From: Methanobrevibacter sp.
GTDB taxonomy: Archaea > Methanobacteriota > Methanobacteria > Methanobacteriales > Methanobacteriaceae
Assembly (NCBI GenBank): GCA_031261945.1
Contig: JAISIQ010000063.1
Location: 1-5,076, forward strand
Direction: 5' to 3'
DNA: 5,076 bases
The position numbers and the translations under genes were made by a program. Shown piece by piece: positions 1 to 4,486 of this stretch. The notes under the pieces are model-generated. The model searched no databases. It saw nothing but the letters and a program-made list of their open reading frames with translations, and was not told the DNA's origin. Within the stretch, counting starts at the first letter, position 1. Every line of letters starts with the position of its first letter.

Positions 1-398
1 TAACCTATGAAGTTGCAAGTCAATTAACAAGAGCTAATATTGGTCAAAGTACTTGTGTGGGTATTGGTGGAGATCCAGTTATTGGTACAAATTTCTCTTC
101 TGTTCTTCAAATGTTTGAAGATGATCCTGAAACAGATCAAATTGTAATGATTGGTGAAATTGGAGGAAATGCTGAAGAAAAAGCTGCAGAATATATAAAA
201 AATAATATATCAAAACCTGTTGTTTCATATATAGCGGGAATCACAGCACCTCCTGGAAAAAGAATGGGTCATGCTGGAGCTATTATTGAAGGAAATGCAG
301 GTACTGCAGAAAGTAAAATGAAAGCTCTTGAAAAAGAAGGAGTTAATATTGCTCATAAACCTTCTGATATTGTGGATATTATCAAATCTCTTCATTAA
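1..398 (+). CDS. sucD: Succinyl-CoA ligase (ADP-forming) alpha subunit, 3' end only
   Basis: This is the C-terminal part (about 131 codons, reading from base 3) of the alpha subunit of succinyl-CoA synthetase, which is normally about 290 residues, so the 5' half lies outside the window. The enzyme interconverts succinate, CoA and ATP with succinyl-CoA, ADP and phosphate in the cytoplasm as an alpha/beta complex with SucC. In Methanobacteriales it feeds the incomplete reductive citric acid pathway towards 2-oxoglutarate. Visible family motifs are [11 protein letters not shown], a [15 protein letters not shown] block, [25 protein letters not shown] with the phosphorylated active-site His at bases 270-272, and the conserved [10 protein letters not shown] region. 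A valine GTG at 57 is internal and not the start, because the homology continues upstream to TYEVASQLT. SucC is not in the window and the next gene, hmgA, is not a pathway partner. Confidence 0.97.
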   Translation, partial: TYEVASQLTRANIGQSTCVGIGGDPVIGTNFSSVLQMFEDDPETDQIVMIGEIGGNAEEKAAEYIKNNISKPVVSYIAGITAPPGKRMGHAGAIIEGNAGTAESKMKALEKEGVNIAHKPSDIVDIIKSLH

Positions 399-456
399 CT
401 CTCTTTAATCTATTTAACCTATTTAATTTAATCTATTTGATCTATTTAATCATTCA
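399..456 (+). terminator. Pyrimidine-rich spacer with repeated TATTT, possible sucD terminator
   Basis: Right after the sucD stop the + strand is rich in T and C. TATTT recurs at 411, 420, 434 and 442, usually preceded by AATC, AACC or GATC. Archaeal termination in methanogens is often driven by T-rich stretches without a strong hairpin, so this may end the sucD transcript. No stable stem was seen. The role is inferred from position and composition only. Confidence 0.25.
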
Positions 457-465
457 TTTTATAAA
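457..465 (+). promoter_or_regulatory. Candidate TATA box for hmgA (TTTTATAAA)
   Basis: TTTTATAAA matches the archaeal TATA-box pattern. Transcription would start about 25 bp downstream, near 485-488, leaving a leader of roughly 10 nt before the ATG at 498. That short leader would contain GTGAT (489-493), which pairs with the UCACCUCC-type 3' end of archaeal 16S rRNA. No clear purine-rich BRE precedes it. It is a pattern match in AT-rich DNA. Confidence 0.35.
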
Positions 466-497
466 ACTCTTCCTAATGGAATAATTTTGTGATTATT

Positions 498-1712
498 ATG
501 AATAGCAGTGAAATTATTGAAAAATTATTAAATAATGAAATAAAATTATATGAAGTTGAAAAATATATTTCTTCTTCACAAAATTCTTCTAAAGCTACTG
601 ATATAAGAAGAAAATTTATAGAAAAAATATCAAAGACAGAACTTAGTCATATAGCTAGCTATTCTATTGATATGGAAGAAGCTGAAAAGAAAAACATTGA
701 AAATTCTATTGGAACTATTCAAATTCCAATTGGAATAGCTGGTCCTTTAAAAATCAATGGAAAATATGCAAATGATGAATTTTATATTCCATTAGCAACT
801 TCTGAAGGTGCTCTTGTTGCATCAGTTAACAGAGGAGCTTCAGCTATTACGGCTTCTGGTGGAGTAAATGTCGAAGTCATTGACGATAAAATGACAAGAG
901 CTCCTGTTTTAAAAACTGATTCTGCAACTGAAGCAATAGCTATTAAAAAATGGTTAGAAGATAATTTTTCTAAGCTTAAAGAAATAGCTGAATCCACAAC
1001 TAATCATGGAAAACTCCTTAAAATTGATCCAATTCTTATTGTTGGAAATTATGTCTATCCTCGTTTTGTTTATTCTACTGGAGATAGTATGGGTATGAAT
1101 ATGGTTACAATAGCTACAGAAAAAGTTCTTGAACTTTTATCAAATGAAAGAAATTTTCATGTTTTGGCTTTAAGTGGTAATGTATGTGTTGATAAAAAAC
1201 CTTCTTCAATTAACTTAATAGAAGGTCGAGGTAAAACTATTGTTGCTGATATTGTCATTCCAAAGGAAATTATTGAAACTAAACTTAAAACAACAGCTAA
1301 AGCTATCGAAGAAGTCAATATTGGTAAAAATCTTCTTGGATCTGCAGTAAGTGGATCAATGGGATTTAATGCTCATTATGCTAATATGATTGGGGCTATT
1401 TTCTTAGCTACAGGTCAAGATGATGCACATATTGTAGAAGGATCATTGGGTATTACAACAGCTGAAGATAGAAATGGAGATCTTTATTTTTCTGTAAATA
1501 TGCCAGATTTGCCAATAGCTACTGTTGGTGGTGGAACTTCTCTTGAAACTGCAAAGGAATCTCTTGAAATTTTAGGTGTTGCAGGTTCTGGAAATGCAAA
1601 AAAATTCGCTGAAATTGTAATAGCTACTGTTCTTGCAGGTGAACTTTCTCTTATTGGAGCATTAGCTGCAGGACATTTAGCACGAGCTCATAAAGATTTA
1701 GGAAGAGCTTAA
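498..1712 (+). CDS. hmgA: 3-hydroxy-3-methylglutaryl-CoA reductase, class I type
   Basis: Reduces HMG-CoA to mevalonate, normally with NADPH, the committed step of the pathway that supplies isoprenoid chains for archaeal ether lipids. It is cytoplasmic: the protein lacks the membrane domain of eukaryotic enzymes. It is 404 residues from the ATG at 498, the usual archaeal length. Motifs in order: ENSIGTIQIPIGIAGPL (about 68-84, substrate loop), PLATSEGALVASVNRG with the catalytic Glu near 103, GDSMGMNM (about 195-202, cofactor loop), SGNVCVDKKPSSINLIEGRGK with Asp232 and catalytic Lys233, ATGQDDAH with catalytic Asp near 308, and C-terminal AAGHLARAH with catalytic His near 393. I chose ATG 498 because GTGAT at 489-493 looks like its ribosome-binding site; a GTG start at 489 would add only three residues. 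Nothing looks broken. It follows sucD by about 100 bp and probably has its own promoter. Confidence 0.98.
   Translation: MNSSEIIEKLLNNEIKLYEVEKYISSSQNSSKATDIRRKFIEKISKTELSHIASYSIDMEEAEKKNIENSIGTIQIPIGIAGPLKINGKYANDEFYIPLATSEGALVASVNRGASAITASGGVNVEVIDDKMTRAPVLKTDSATEAIAIKKWLEDNFSKLKEIAESTTNHGKLLKIDPILIVGNYVYPRFVYSTGDSMGMNMVTIATEKVLELLSNERNFHVLALSGNVCVDKKPSSINLIEGRGKTIVADIVIPKEIIETKLKTTAKAIEEVNIGKNLLGSAVSGSMGFNAHYANMIGAIFLATGQDDAHIVEGSLGITTAEDRNGDLYFSVNMPDLPIATVGGGTSLETAKESLEILGVAGSGNAKKFAEIVIATVLAGELSLIGALAAGHLARAHKDLGRA
935..944. repeat. AATAGCTATT palindrome, copy 1 (in hmgA)
   Basis: Perfect 10-bp palindrome, the first of nine in the window. It lies inside hmgA and reads in frame as Ile-Ala-Ile (EAIAIKK). 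A related longer palindrome, ATAGCTAGCTAT, is at 651-662 in the same gene. Confidence 0.8.
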
Positions 1713-1796
1713 TTAGAATTAATATTAGGCTAATTTTAATATTATAATTGAAATAAGTTATATTGATTTAAAAATAATATTAATACTAATATTAAT
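1713..1796 (+). other. AT-rich spacer after hmgA with weak TAATATTA inverted repeat
   Basis: The spacer after hmgA holds TAATATTA at 1720-1727 and again at 1737-1744. The word is its own reverse complement, so the two copies can pair as an AT-only stem with a 9-nt loop. No long T run follows, so a terminator role is uncertain. The rest is simple AT-rich sequence with short TAATACTAATAT iterations that lead into the larger duplication downstream. Confidence 0.3.
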
Positions 1797-1915
1797 ACTA
1801 ATAATAGTAGTATTAATAGATATACTATTTTATGATAATAAACAAGGATAATAATACTAATAATAGCAGTATTAATTGATATAATATTTTTATGATAATA
1901 AATAAGGATAATAAT
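1797..1915 (+). repeat. Two tandem 59/60-bp units carrying the 5' end of the next gene
   Basis: Unit 1 (1797-1855) and unit 2 (1856-1915) align end to end with about four substitutions and a one-base length change in a T run. Each contains ATGATAATAAA(C/T)AAGGATAATAAT, that is an ATG, a purine-rich AAGGA and AAT triplets. The ATG at 1832 opens a 15-codon frame, MIINKDNNTNNSSIN, that stops at 1877-1879. The equivalent ATG in unit 2 (1892) stays in frame with the Asn-rich gene and gives MIINKDNNMNNS. A partial third unit begins at 1916, and a looser copy of the AAGGATAATAA part lies inside the gene near 1977-2008. This looks like a recent tandem duplication covering the gene's start region. Confidence 0.8.
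1904..1909 (+). promoter_or_regulatory. Ribosome-binding site that favours ATG 1916
   Basis: AAGGAT lies six bases before the ATG at 1916 and is the only Shine-Dalgarno-like word close to a start of the Asn-rich gene. It would lie inside the coding region if the ATG at 1892 were used. In unit 1 of the duplication the same AAGGAT is followed by ACT instead of ATG, so that copy has no start at the matching place. Confidence 0.45.
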
Positions 1916-2338
1916 ATGAATAATAGTGATAGTAATAGTAATAGTAATAATAATTGTAATAATAAAATTAATAATAATGATAATAATAAGGATAATAAAC
2001 CTAATGAATCTACTAATAATAAATATAATAATGAATTTAGTTTAGATGATAATCTTAAATTAAAAGATGAACTTTTTTCATCTGAAGAGATGGAATTAAA
2101 TGAAGATATTTTAAAAGATATTGGCTTCGATAAAGGTTTTGAATTAGAAAAAATTGATTTTCCAGAAATAGCTATTGAAACTGAAGACCTTTCTATTATA
2201 TTAGGTTTAAAAAAAGATTATTCTACTATTAAAGATATTGAAAAACGAAAAAAAGTATTTAAAAAAGATATTTTTGGGTTTTTTGAAGAATTTATGGATA
2301 CTAATGAATTTTTAGAATTAATGGAATATTATAAATAG
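1916..2338 (+). CDS. Asn-rich hypothetical protein with acidic C-terminal domain
   Basis: I do not recognise this gene. From ATG 1916 it encodes 140 residues; an in-frame ATG at 1892 would add eight residues encoded by the tandem repeat. The first 35 or so residues are almost only Asn, Ser, Asp and Lys, written with AAT/AGT/GAT triplets, which suggests a disordered tail growing by replication slippage. The remaining roughly 100 residues have normal composition, acidic first (DELFSSEEMELNEDILKDIG), then a Lys-rich stretch (KKDYSTIKDIEKRKKVFKKD) and an aromatic, acidic C-terminal helix (FGFFEEFMDTNEFLELMEYY). There are no membrane segments or signal peptide, and one Cys only. The ordered C-terminal part makes it likely a real gene rather than a chance frame. 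Its TAG stop lies within a copy of the AATAGCTATT palindrome. It is convergent with the TatD-like gene. Confidence 0.7.
   Translation: MNNSDSNSNSNNNCNNKINNNDNNKDNKPNESTNNKYNNEFSLDDNLKLKDELFSSEEMELNEDILKDIGFDKGFELEKIDFPEIAIETEDLSIILGLKKDYSTIKDIEKRKKVFKKDIFGFFEEFMDTNEFLELMEYYK
2167..2176. repeat. AATAGCTATT palindrome, copy 2 (in Asn-rich gene)
   Basis: Perfect copy in the ordered C-terminal part of the Asn-rich protein, in frame as Ile-Ala-Ile (PEIAIETE). Confidence 0.8.
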
Positions 2339-2343
2339 CTATT
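2334..2343. repeat. AATAGCTATT palindrome, copy 3 (spans a stop codon)
   Basis: This copy includes the TAG stop of the Asn-rich gene (2336-2338) and runs into the convergent gap, so half of it is noncoding. It does not encode Ile-Ala-Ile here. Confidence 0.8.
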
Positions 2344-2394
2344 TTCATTATATCTATTCTTTATACGGTTATTTATTATTATAATTCCCTTTTA
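2339..2394. terminator. Convergent intergenic gap, likely termination region for both strands
   Basis: These 56 bp separate the stop codons of two genes pointing at each other. The + strand is T-rich (CTATTTTCATTATATCTATT) and TTATTATAATTC occurs as a direct repeat, once inside the gap and once running into the end of the leftward gene. Opposing transcripts must end about here, and T-rich tracts suit archaeal termination, but no strong hairpin was found. Confidence 0.3.
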
Positions 2395-3249
2395 TTATAA
2401 TTCAATTTTATAAATCTTTTCTATATTATCTTTATGAATTTTAAAAGCATCTTCTTGTGAAAATATTTCTTTTCTAATAAAATCTAATGTTCTTTTTGGA
2501 ACTGTTTTTGGACCAAGAACTGCTCCAGGGCGACTAAGATCATCAAGGTAATCAGTTTCCATTAAAAAGTTAGTTCCTTTTGAAATAGCTATTTCTATAT
2601 TCTTTTTACTTGACATAACTGAGGGAGTAAGACCAAAATTTTCTTCTTCTTTAATATAAGGTCCTGAAAAATGTTTAATCAATTTCTTTTTATTAAATCC
2701 TATTTCATCTGCAAAATTTGCAAATTCTTTAAATTGTTCTTCACTTGCAGTTTCTGTATGTAATTGAACAGGACAATCAACTTCTTTAGCTATTTTAAGA
2801 GAATATTTAAGTATTTTATTTTGATATTCCATCTCATCATGACTTACTTCATAATGAGGTCTGCCTATTTCTCCAATAGCTATTGCCTTTTTATTTTCAA
2901 CAAGAGATTTACTGTAATCAATAGCTTCTTTAACAAGTTTATATCCTTCTTCAAAGGTTTTTCCACTTTCAATTAATTTTGAATATTCTGCAGGATGAAC
3001 ACCACATACTGCAAATGCTTTAACATTAGTATTTTCATTAATTTCTTCACTATATTTAATAGCTAAATCCATAGCTTTCTTAAAGTTAAATGGTTCTCCG
3101 AATGTCCAGGAAGGTTTATTTGGAATTATCATAACTCTTCCACCAGAGTTATAAAATTCTTTAGCTATTTTTATAGGTCCTTTTCCATTAATTGGATCTA
3201 CATGAATATGATTATCAGTAATTGGAATTTCATTTGGATTAGCTATCAT
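2395..3249 (-). CDS. TatD-like metal-dependent hydrolase, archaeal TIM-barrel type
   Basis: A 284-residue protein of the TatD/amidohydrolase-like TIM-barrel group. It most resembles the archaeal branch of predicted metal-dependent hydrolases that I would place in COG1099; this is from memory. Metal ligands expected for the fold are all visible: HIH at residues 14-16 after strand 1, Glu127 in GEIGRPHYE, His164 in QLHTET, His193 in KHFSGP and Asp233 in METDYLDD. GVHP at 83-86 is also typical of TatD proteins. Bacterial TatD proteins are DNases or exonucleases, but the substrate of this branch is not known to me. There is no signal peptide, so it is cytoplasmic. The start ATG is the first in the frame and precedes HIH at the usual distance; no strong ribosome-binding site is seen. 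It is separated by 430 bp from the next leftward gene, so it probably has its own promoter. Confidence 0.93.
   Translation of the reverse strand: MIANPNEIPITDNHIHVDPINGKGPIKIAKEFYNSGGRVMIIPNKPSWTFGEPFNFKKAMDLAIKYSEEINENTNVKAFAVCGVHPAEYSKLIESGKTFEEGYKLVKEAIDYSKSLVENKKAIAIGEIGRPHYEVSHDEMEYQNKILKYSLKIAKEVDCPVQLHTETASEEQFKEFANFADEIGFNKKKLIKHFSGPYIKEEENFGLTPSVMSSKKNIEIAISKGTNFLMETDYLDDLSRPGAVLGPKTVPKRTLDFIRKEIFSQEDAFKIHKDNIEKIYKIEL
2584..2593. repeat. AATAGCTATT palindrome, copy 4 (in TatD-like gene)
   Basis: Perfect copy within the leftward TatD-like gene, read on the - strand as Ile-Ala-Ile (IEIAISKG). Confidence 0.8.
2875..2884. repeat. AATAGCTATT palindrome, copy 5 (in TatD-like gene)
   Basis: Second copy in the TatD-like gene, read as Ile-Ala-Ile (KAIAIGEIG) just before the metal-ligand Glu127. 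Confidence 0.8.
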
Positions 3250-3350
3250 TTAAATCATTAGTTCTATTATTTTTTATTATTTCTACTTATATTATTCATT
3301 TTTATAATTTTAAATTAGTTAATTTTATTTCTTTTTAAATTATATTAATT
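3250..3350. other. AT-rich spacer upstream of the TatD-like gene
   Basis: This is the right-hand flank of the leftward TatD-like gene and should hold its promoter. On the - strand there are TATA-like words such as AATATAAG and ATTATAAAAA, but the DNA is too AT-rich to single one out. No gene-like frame or RNA gene is apparent. Confidence 0.3.
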
Positions 3351-3600
3351 GTAATATTTTTTTTATTAGTATTTTTATTAATATTTTTATTAGATTTAGT
3401 GTTTTTTTTATTATAATTATTATTTTTATTAATAATATTTTTAAAAGTAGTATTTTTGTTATTTTTAGTTGTAATGGTTTTTTTATTAGTATTTTTATTA
3501 ATATTTTTATTAGGGTTAATGTTTTTTTTATTATTATTTTTATTAATAATATTTTTAAAAGTAGTATTTTTATTATTATAACTAATGTTTTTAGATGTAA
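3351..3600. repeat. Two long tandem repeats of 120 and 126 bp
   Basis: GTAAT followed by a T-rich run recurs at 3351, 3471 and 3597, marking unit A (3351-3470, 120 bp) and unit B (3471-3596, 126 bp). Both units carry TTTTATTAGTATTTTTATTA, then TATTTTTATTAATAATATTT, then TTAAAAGTAGTATTTTT in the same order. Unit A has six extra bases in the middle and unit B about twelve extra bases near its end. A few clustered substitutions separate them. All length differences are multiples of three. This fills the spacer between the TatD-like and DUF116 genes. Confidence 0.85.
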
Positions 3601-3609
3601 TGCTTTTTT

Positions 3610-3619
3610 AATAGCTATT
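3610..3619. repeat. AATAGCTATT palindrome, copy 6 (in spacer)
   Basis: This copy lies between the long tandem repeats and the GC-richer hairpin. It is noncoding unless the possible broken gene on the - strand is real, where it would read Ile-Ala-Ile (RQIAIKK). Confidence 0.8.
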
Positions 3620-3631
3620 TGTCTTTTTTTT

Positions 3632-3663
3632 GAATTGGTGAGGAATGAGTGACGAAACAATTC
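3632..3663. other. Short GC-richer island with GAATTG...CAATTC inverted repeat
   Basis: GAATTG (3632-3637) and CAATTC (3658-3663) are perfect reverse complements around the 20-base loop gtgaggaatgagtgacgaaa. The loop is far richer in G and C than the surrounding spacer. It lies just downstream of the DUF116 stop. On the + strand it contains GGTGAGGA directly before an ATG (3645) that opens a 24-codon frame ending at 3719. Its function is unknown: an RNA hairpin, a protein-binding site, or the start of the broken gene on the - strand. Confidence 0.35.
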
Positions 3664-3681
3664 CATTTATTAAAATTTTTT

Positions 3682-4416
3682 TTAATCATGAATTCTTTTA
3701 TTTTCATTACAAGGATTAACATGATTATTCATTGGTCTATTTAATTCATTATTTAACTTATTTTTCAAATTTTCTTCTTTTTCTTTGTAACCAATCTTTT
3801 CAAGAACAGTTTTAACATCAACTTTTGTTTTAAAGCAGCCTGATCTTGATAATAAAACTCCTTGTGGTGAGAAATTAGATAATTTCATCATAGATAAATT
3901 TAAATCTTCATAACAAGCTACACCAAGTACAGATTCAAAATCATTATTTTTAATAATTTTTTTTATAAAAGTAGATCCTGGAATAACAAATACTTTATAT
4001 CCTATGCTTTCTGCTTTTGGTTTTATAATCCCAACAGCACATTTACCACAGCAATCACAAACAAGACCAGTTTCATCTAAAATAGCTTCACATTTAGGAT
4101 TTCTAAGACAATGAGGAAGAACAATTATTTTCTTTTTAGCTTCGATTTTATTAAAGTTAGACTCATTTATTTTATTTCTTACTTCAACACCAATGTGATC
4201 TACCATAATTTCATCAAAACCTAAACTACTAGCTAAACTTTTTAAAGGAGAATAAAACACATCTAATGCAAAAAGGATTAATTTTGGAAAAATAAGGATA
4301 TTCTTCTTAAGTAATATTTTACCTAATATTAAAGTTAAAATAAGAATTATAAATAGAGCAATAGCTATTATAACTAACGATTGGCCGAATATTTGGAAAA
4401 TATTATTTAATATCAT
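3682..4416 (-). CDS. DUF116 family protein, membrane-anchored and Cys-rich
   Basis: A 244-residue member of the DUF116 family, of unknown biochemical function. The N-terminus has a clear membrane segment at about residues 10-36 (IFGQSLVIIAIALFIILILT) and a second hydrophobic stretch at about 41-56. The conserved core follows: VLPHCLRNPKCEA with Cys103 and Cys109, then GLVCDCCGKCAVG with Cys120, 122, 123 and 126, and further Cys at 168 (VACYEDL) and 194 (SRSGCFKT). That pattern suggests a bound metal or iron-sulfur centre, probably on the cytoplasmic side; this is inference. The C-terminal 35 residues (from about 210) are Lys/Asn-rich and low in complexity, with one more Cys at 236. It starts at ATG 4416, with no strong ribosome-binding site. 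It lies 70 bp downstream of the 154-residue gene and may share its transcript or use a promoter in that gap. Confidence 0.93.
   Translation of the reverse strand: MILNNIFQIFGQSLVIIAIALFIILILTLILGKILLKKNILIFPKLILFALDVFYSPLKSLASSLGFDEIMVDHIGVEVRNKINESNFNKIEAKKKIIVLPHCLRNPKCEAILDETGLVCDCCGKCAVGIIKPKAESIGYKVFVIPGSTFIKKIIKNNDFESVLGVACYEDLNLSMMKLSNFSPQGVLLSRSGCFKTKVDVKTVLEKIGYKEKEENLKNKLNNELNRPMNNHVNPCNENKRIHD
4360..4369. repeat. AATAGCTATT palindrome, copy 7 (in DUF116 gene)
   Basis: Copy in the part of the DUF116 gene that encodes the membrane segment, read as Ile-Ala-Ile (VIIAIALF). Confidence 0.8.
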
Positions 4417-4486
4417 ATAAATTTCTCATTATATAAATTTATTATAATATAAATTTTTTATAATATAAGTTTATAATATAAGTTTC
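4417..4486 (-). promoter_or_regulatory. Triplicated TATA-like element before the DUF116 gene
   Basis: On the + strand TTATAATATAA(A/G)TTT occurs at 4442-4456, 4458-4472 and 4471-4485, with periods of 16 and 13 bp. On the - strand each copy reads AAA(C/T)TTATATTATAA, which is TATA-box-like. The copy at 4442-4456 is placed so that transcription would begin just before the DUF116 ATG at 4416. It could be a promoter with repeated TATA-like words or simply a slippage product. The same gap could also hold the end of the transcript of the upstream gene. Confidence 0.3.

Larger units (their letters stand above)
3335..3666 (-). pseudogene. Possible frameshifted Asn/Lys-rich repeat gene
   Basis: An ATG at 3666, 15 bp after the DUF116 stop, opens a frame beginning MELFRHSFLTNSKKRQIAIKK. 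If that frame is followed, the rest is only Ile/Leu/Lys written with ATA, TTA and CTA, codon use unlike every neighbour. In the adjacent frame, 90 codons (3607 down to the TAA at 3335-3337) are stop-free and read as Asn/Lys/Ile/Thr-rich peptide, with AAT, AAA, ATT and ACT codons as in the other genes here, but with no start. The two join if one base is restored in the A6 run at 3604-3609 (- strand). The two repeat units inside have lengths divisible by three. This may be a decayed gene, a sequencing error in a homopolymer, a programmed frameshift, or no gene at all. The first 12 codons include CGT, CAC, CTC and ACC, rare elsewhere in the window. Confidence 0.3.

Noticed and set aside
489..497. 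GTG start for hmgA at 489
   Set aside because: Possible, but GTGAT at 489-493 fits better as the ribosome-binding site for ATG 498, and the TATA-like box would leave almost no leader before 489.
782..997. 71-codon open frame on the - strand inside hmgA
   Set aside because: It is antisense to the conserved catalytic core of HMG-CoA reductase and its peptide shows no recognisable domain; it is a shadow frame.
1720..1744. Strong hairpin terminator after hmgA
   Set aside because: The stem is only A-T pairs from a word that is its own complement, with no T run after it; it was kept only as part of the spacer description.
1892..1915. ATG 1892 as start of the Asn-rich gene
   Set aside because: The AAGGA at 1904-1908 is placed for ATG 1916, and the extra eight codons belong to the duplicated unit. 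It cannot be excluded.
2764..2976. 70-codon open frame on the + strand inside the TatD-like gene
   Set aside because: It is antisense to a clear metal hydrolase and gives a Phe/Ile-rich peptide typical of the complement of AT-rich coding DNA.
3351..3600. CRISPR-like array
   Set aside because: There are only two units, they are contiguous and degenerate, and no unique spacers separate short identical repeats.
3632..3663. C/D-box guide RNA or rho-independent-type terminator
   Set aside because: The loop has GTGA and TGAG words, but no proper C box (RTGATGA) and D box (CTGA) pair, and no T run follows the stem on either strand.
3340..3666. A 108-residue Ile/Leu/Lys protein read straight from ATG 3666 on the - strand
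   Set aside because: After the first 22 residues it uses almost only ATA, TTA, CTA and AAA, unlike all neighbours, and consists of low-complexity repeats. I kept the region only as a possible frameshifted gene.
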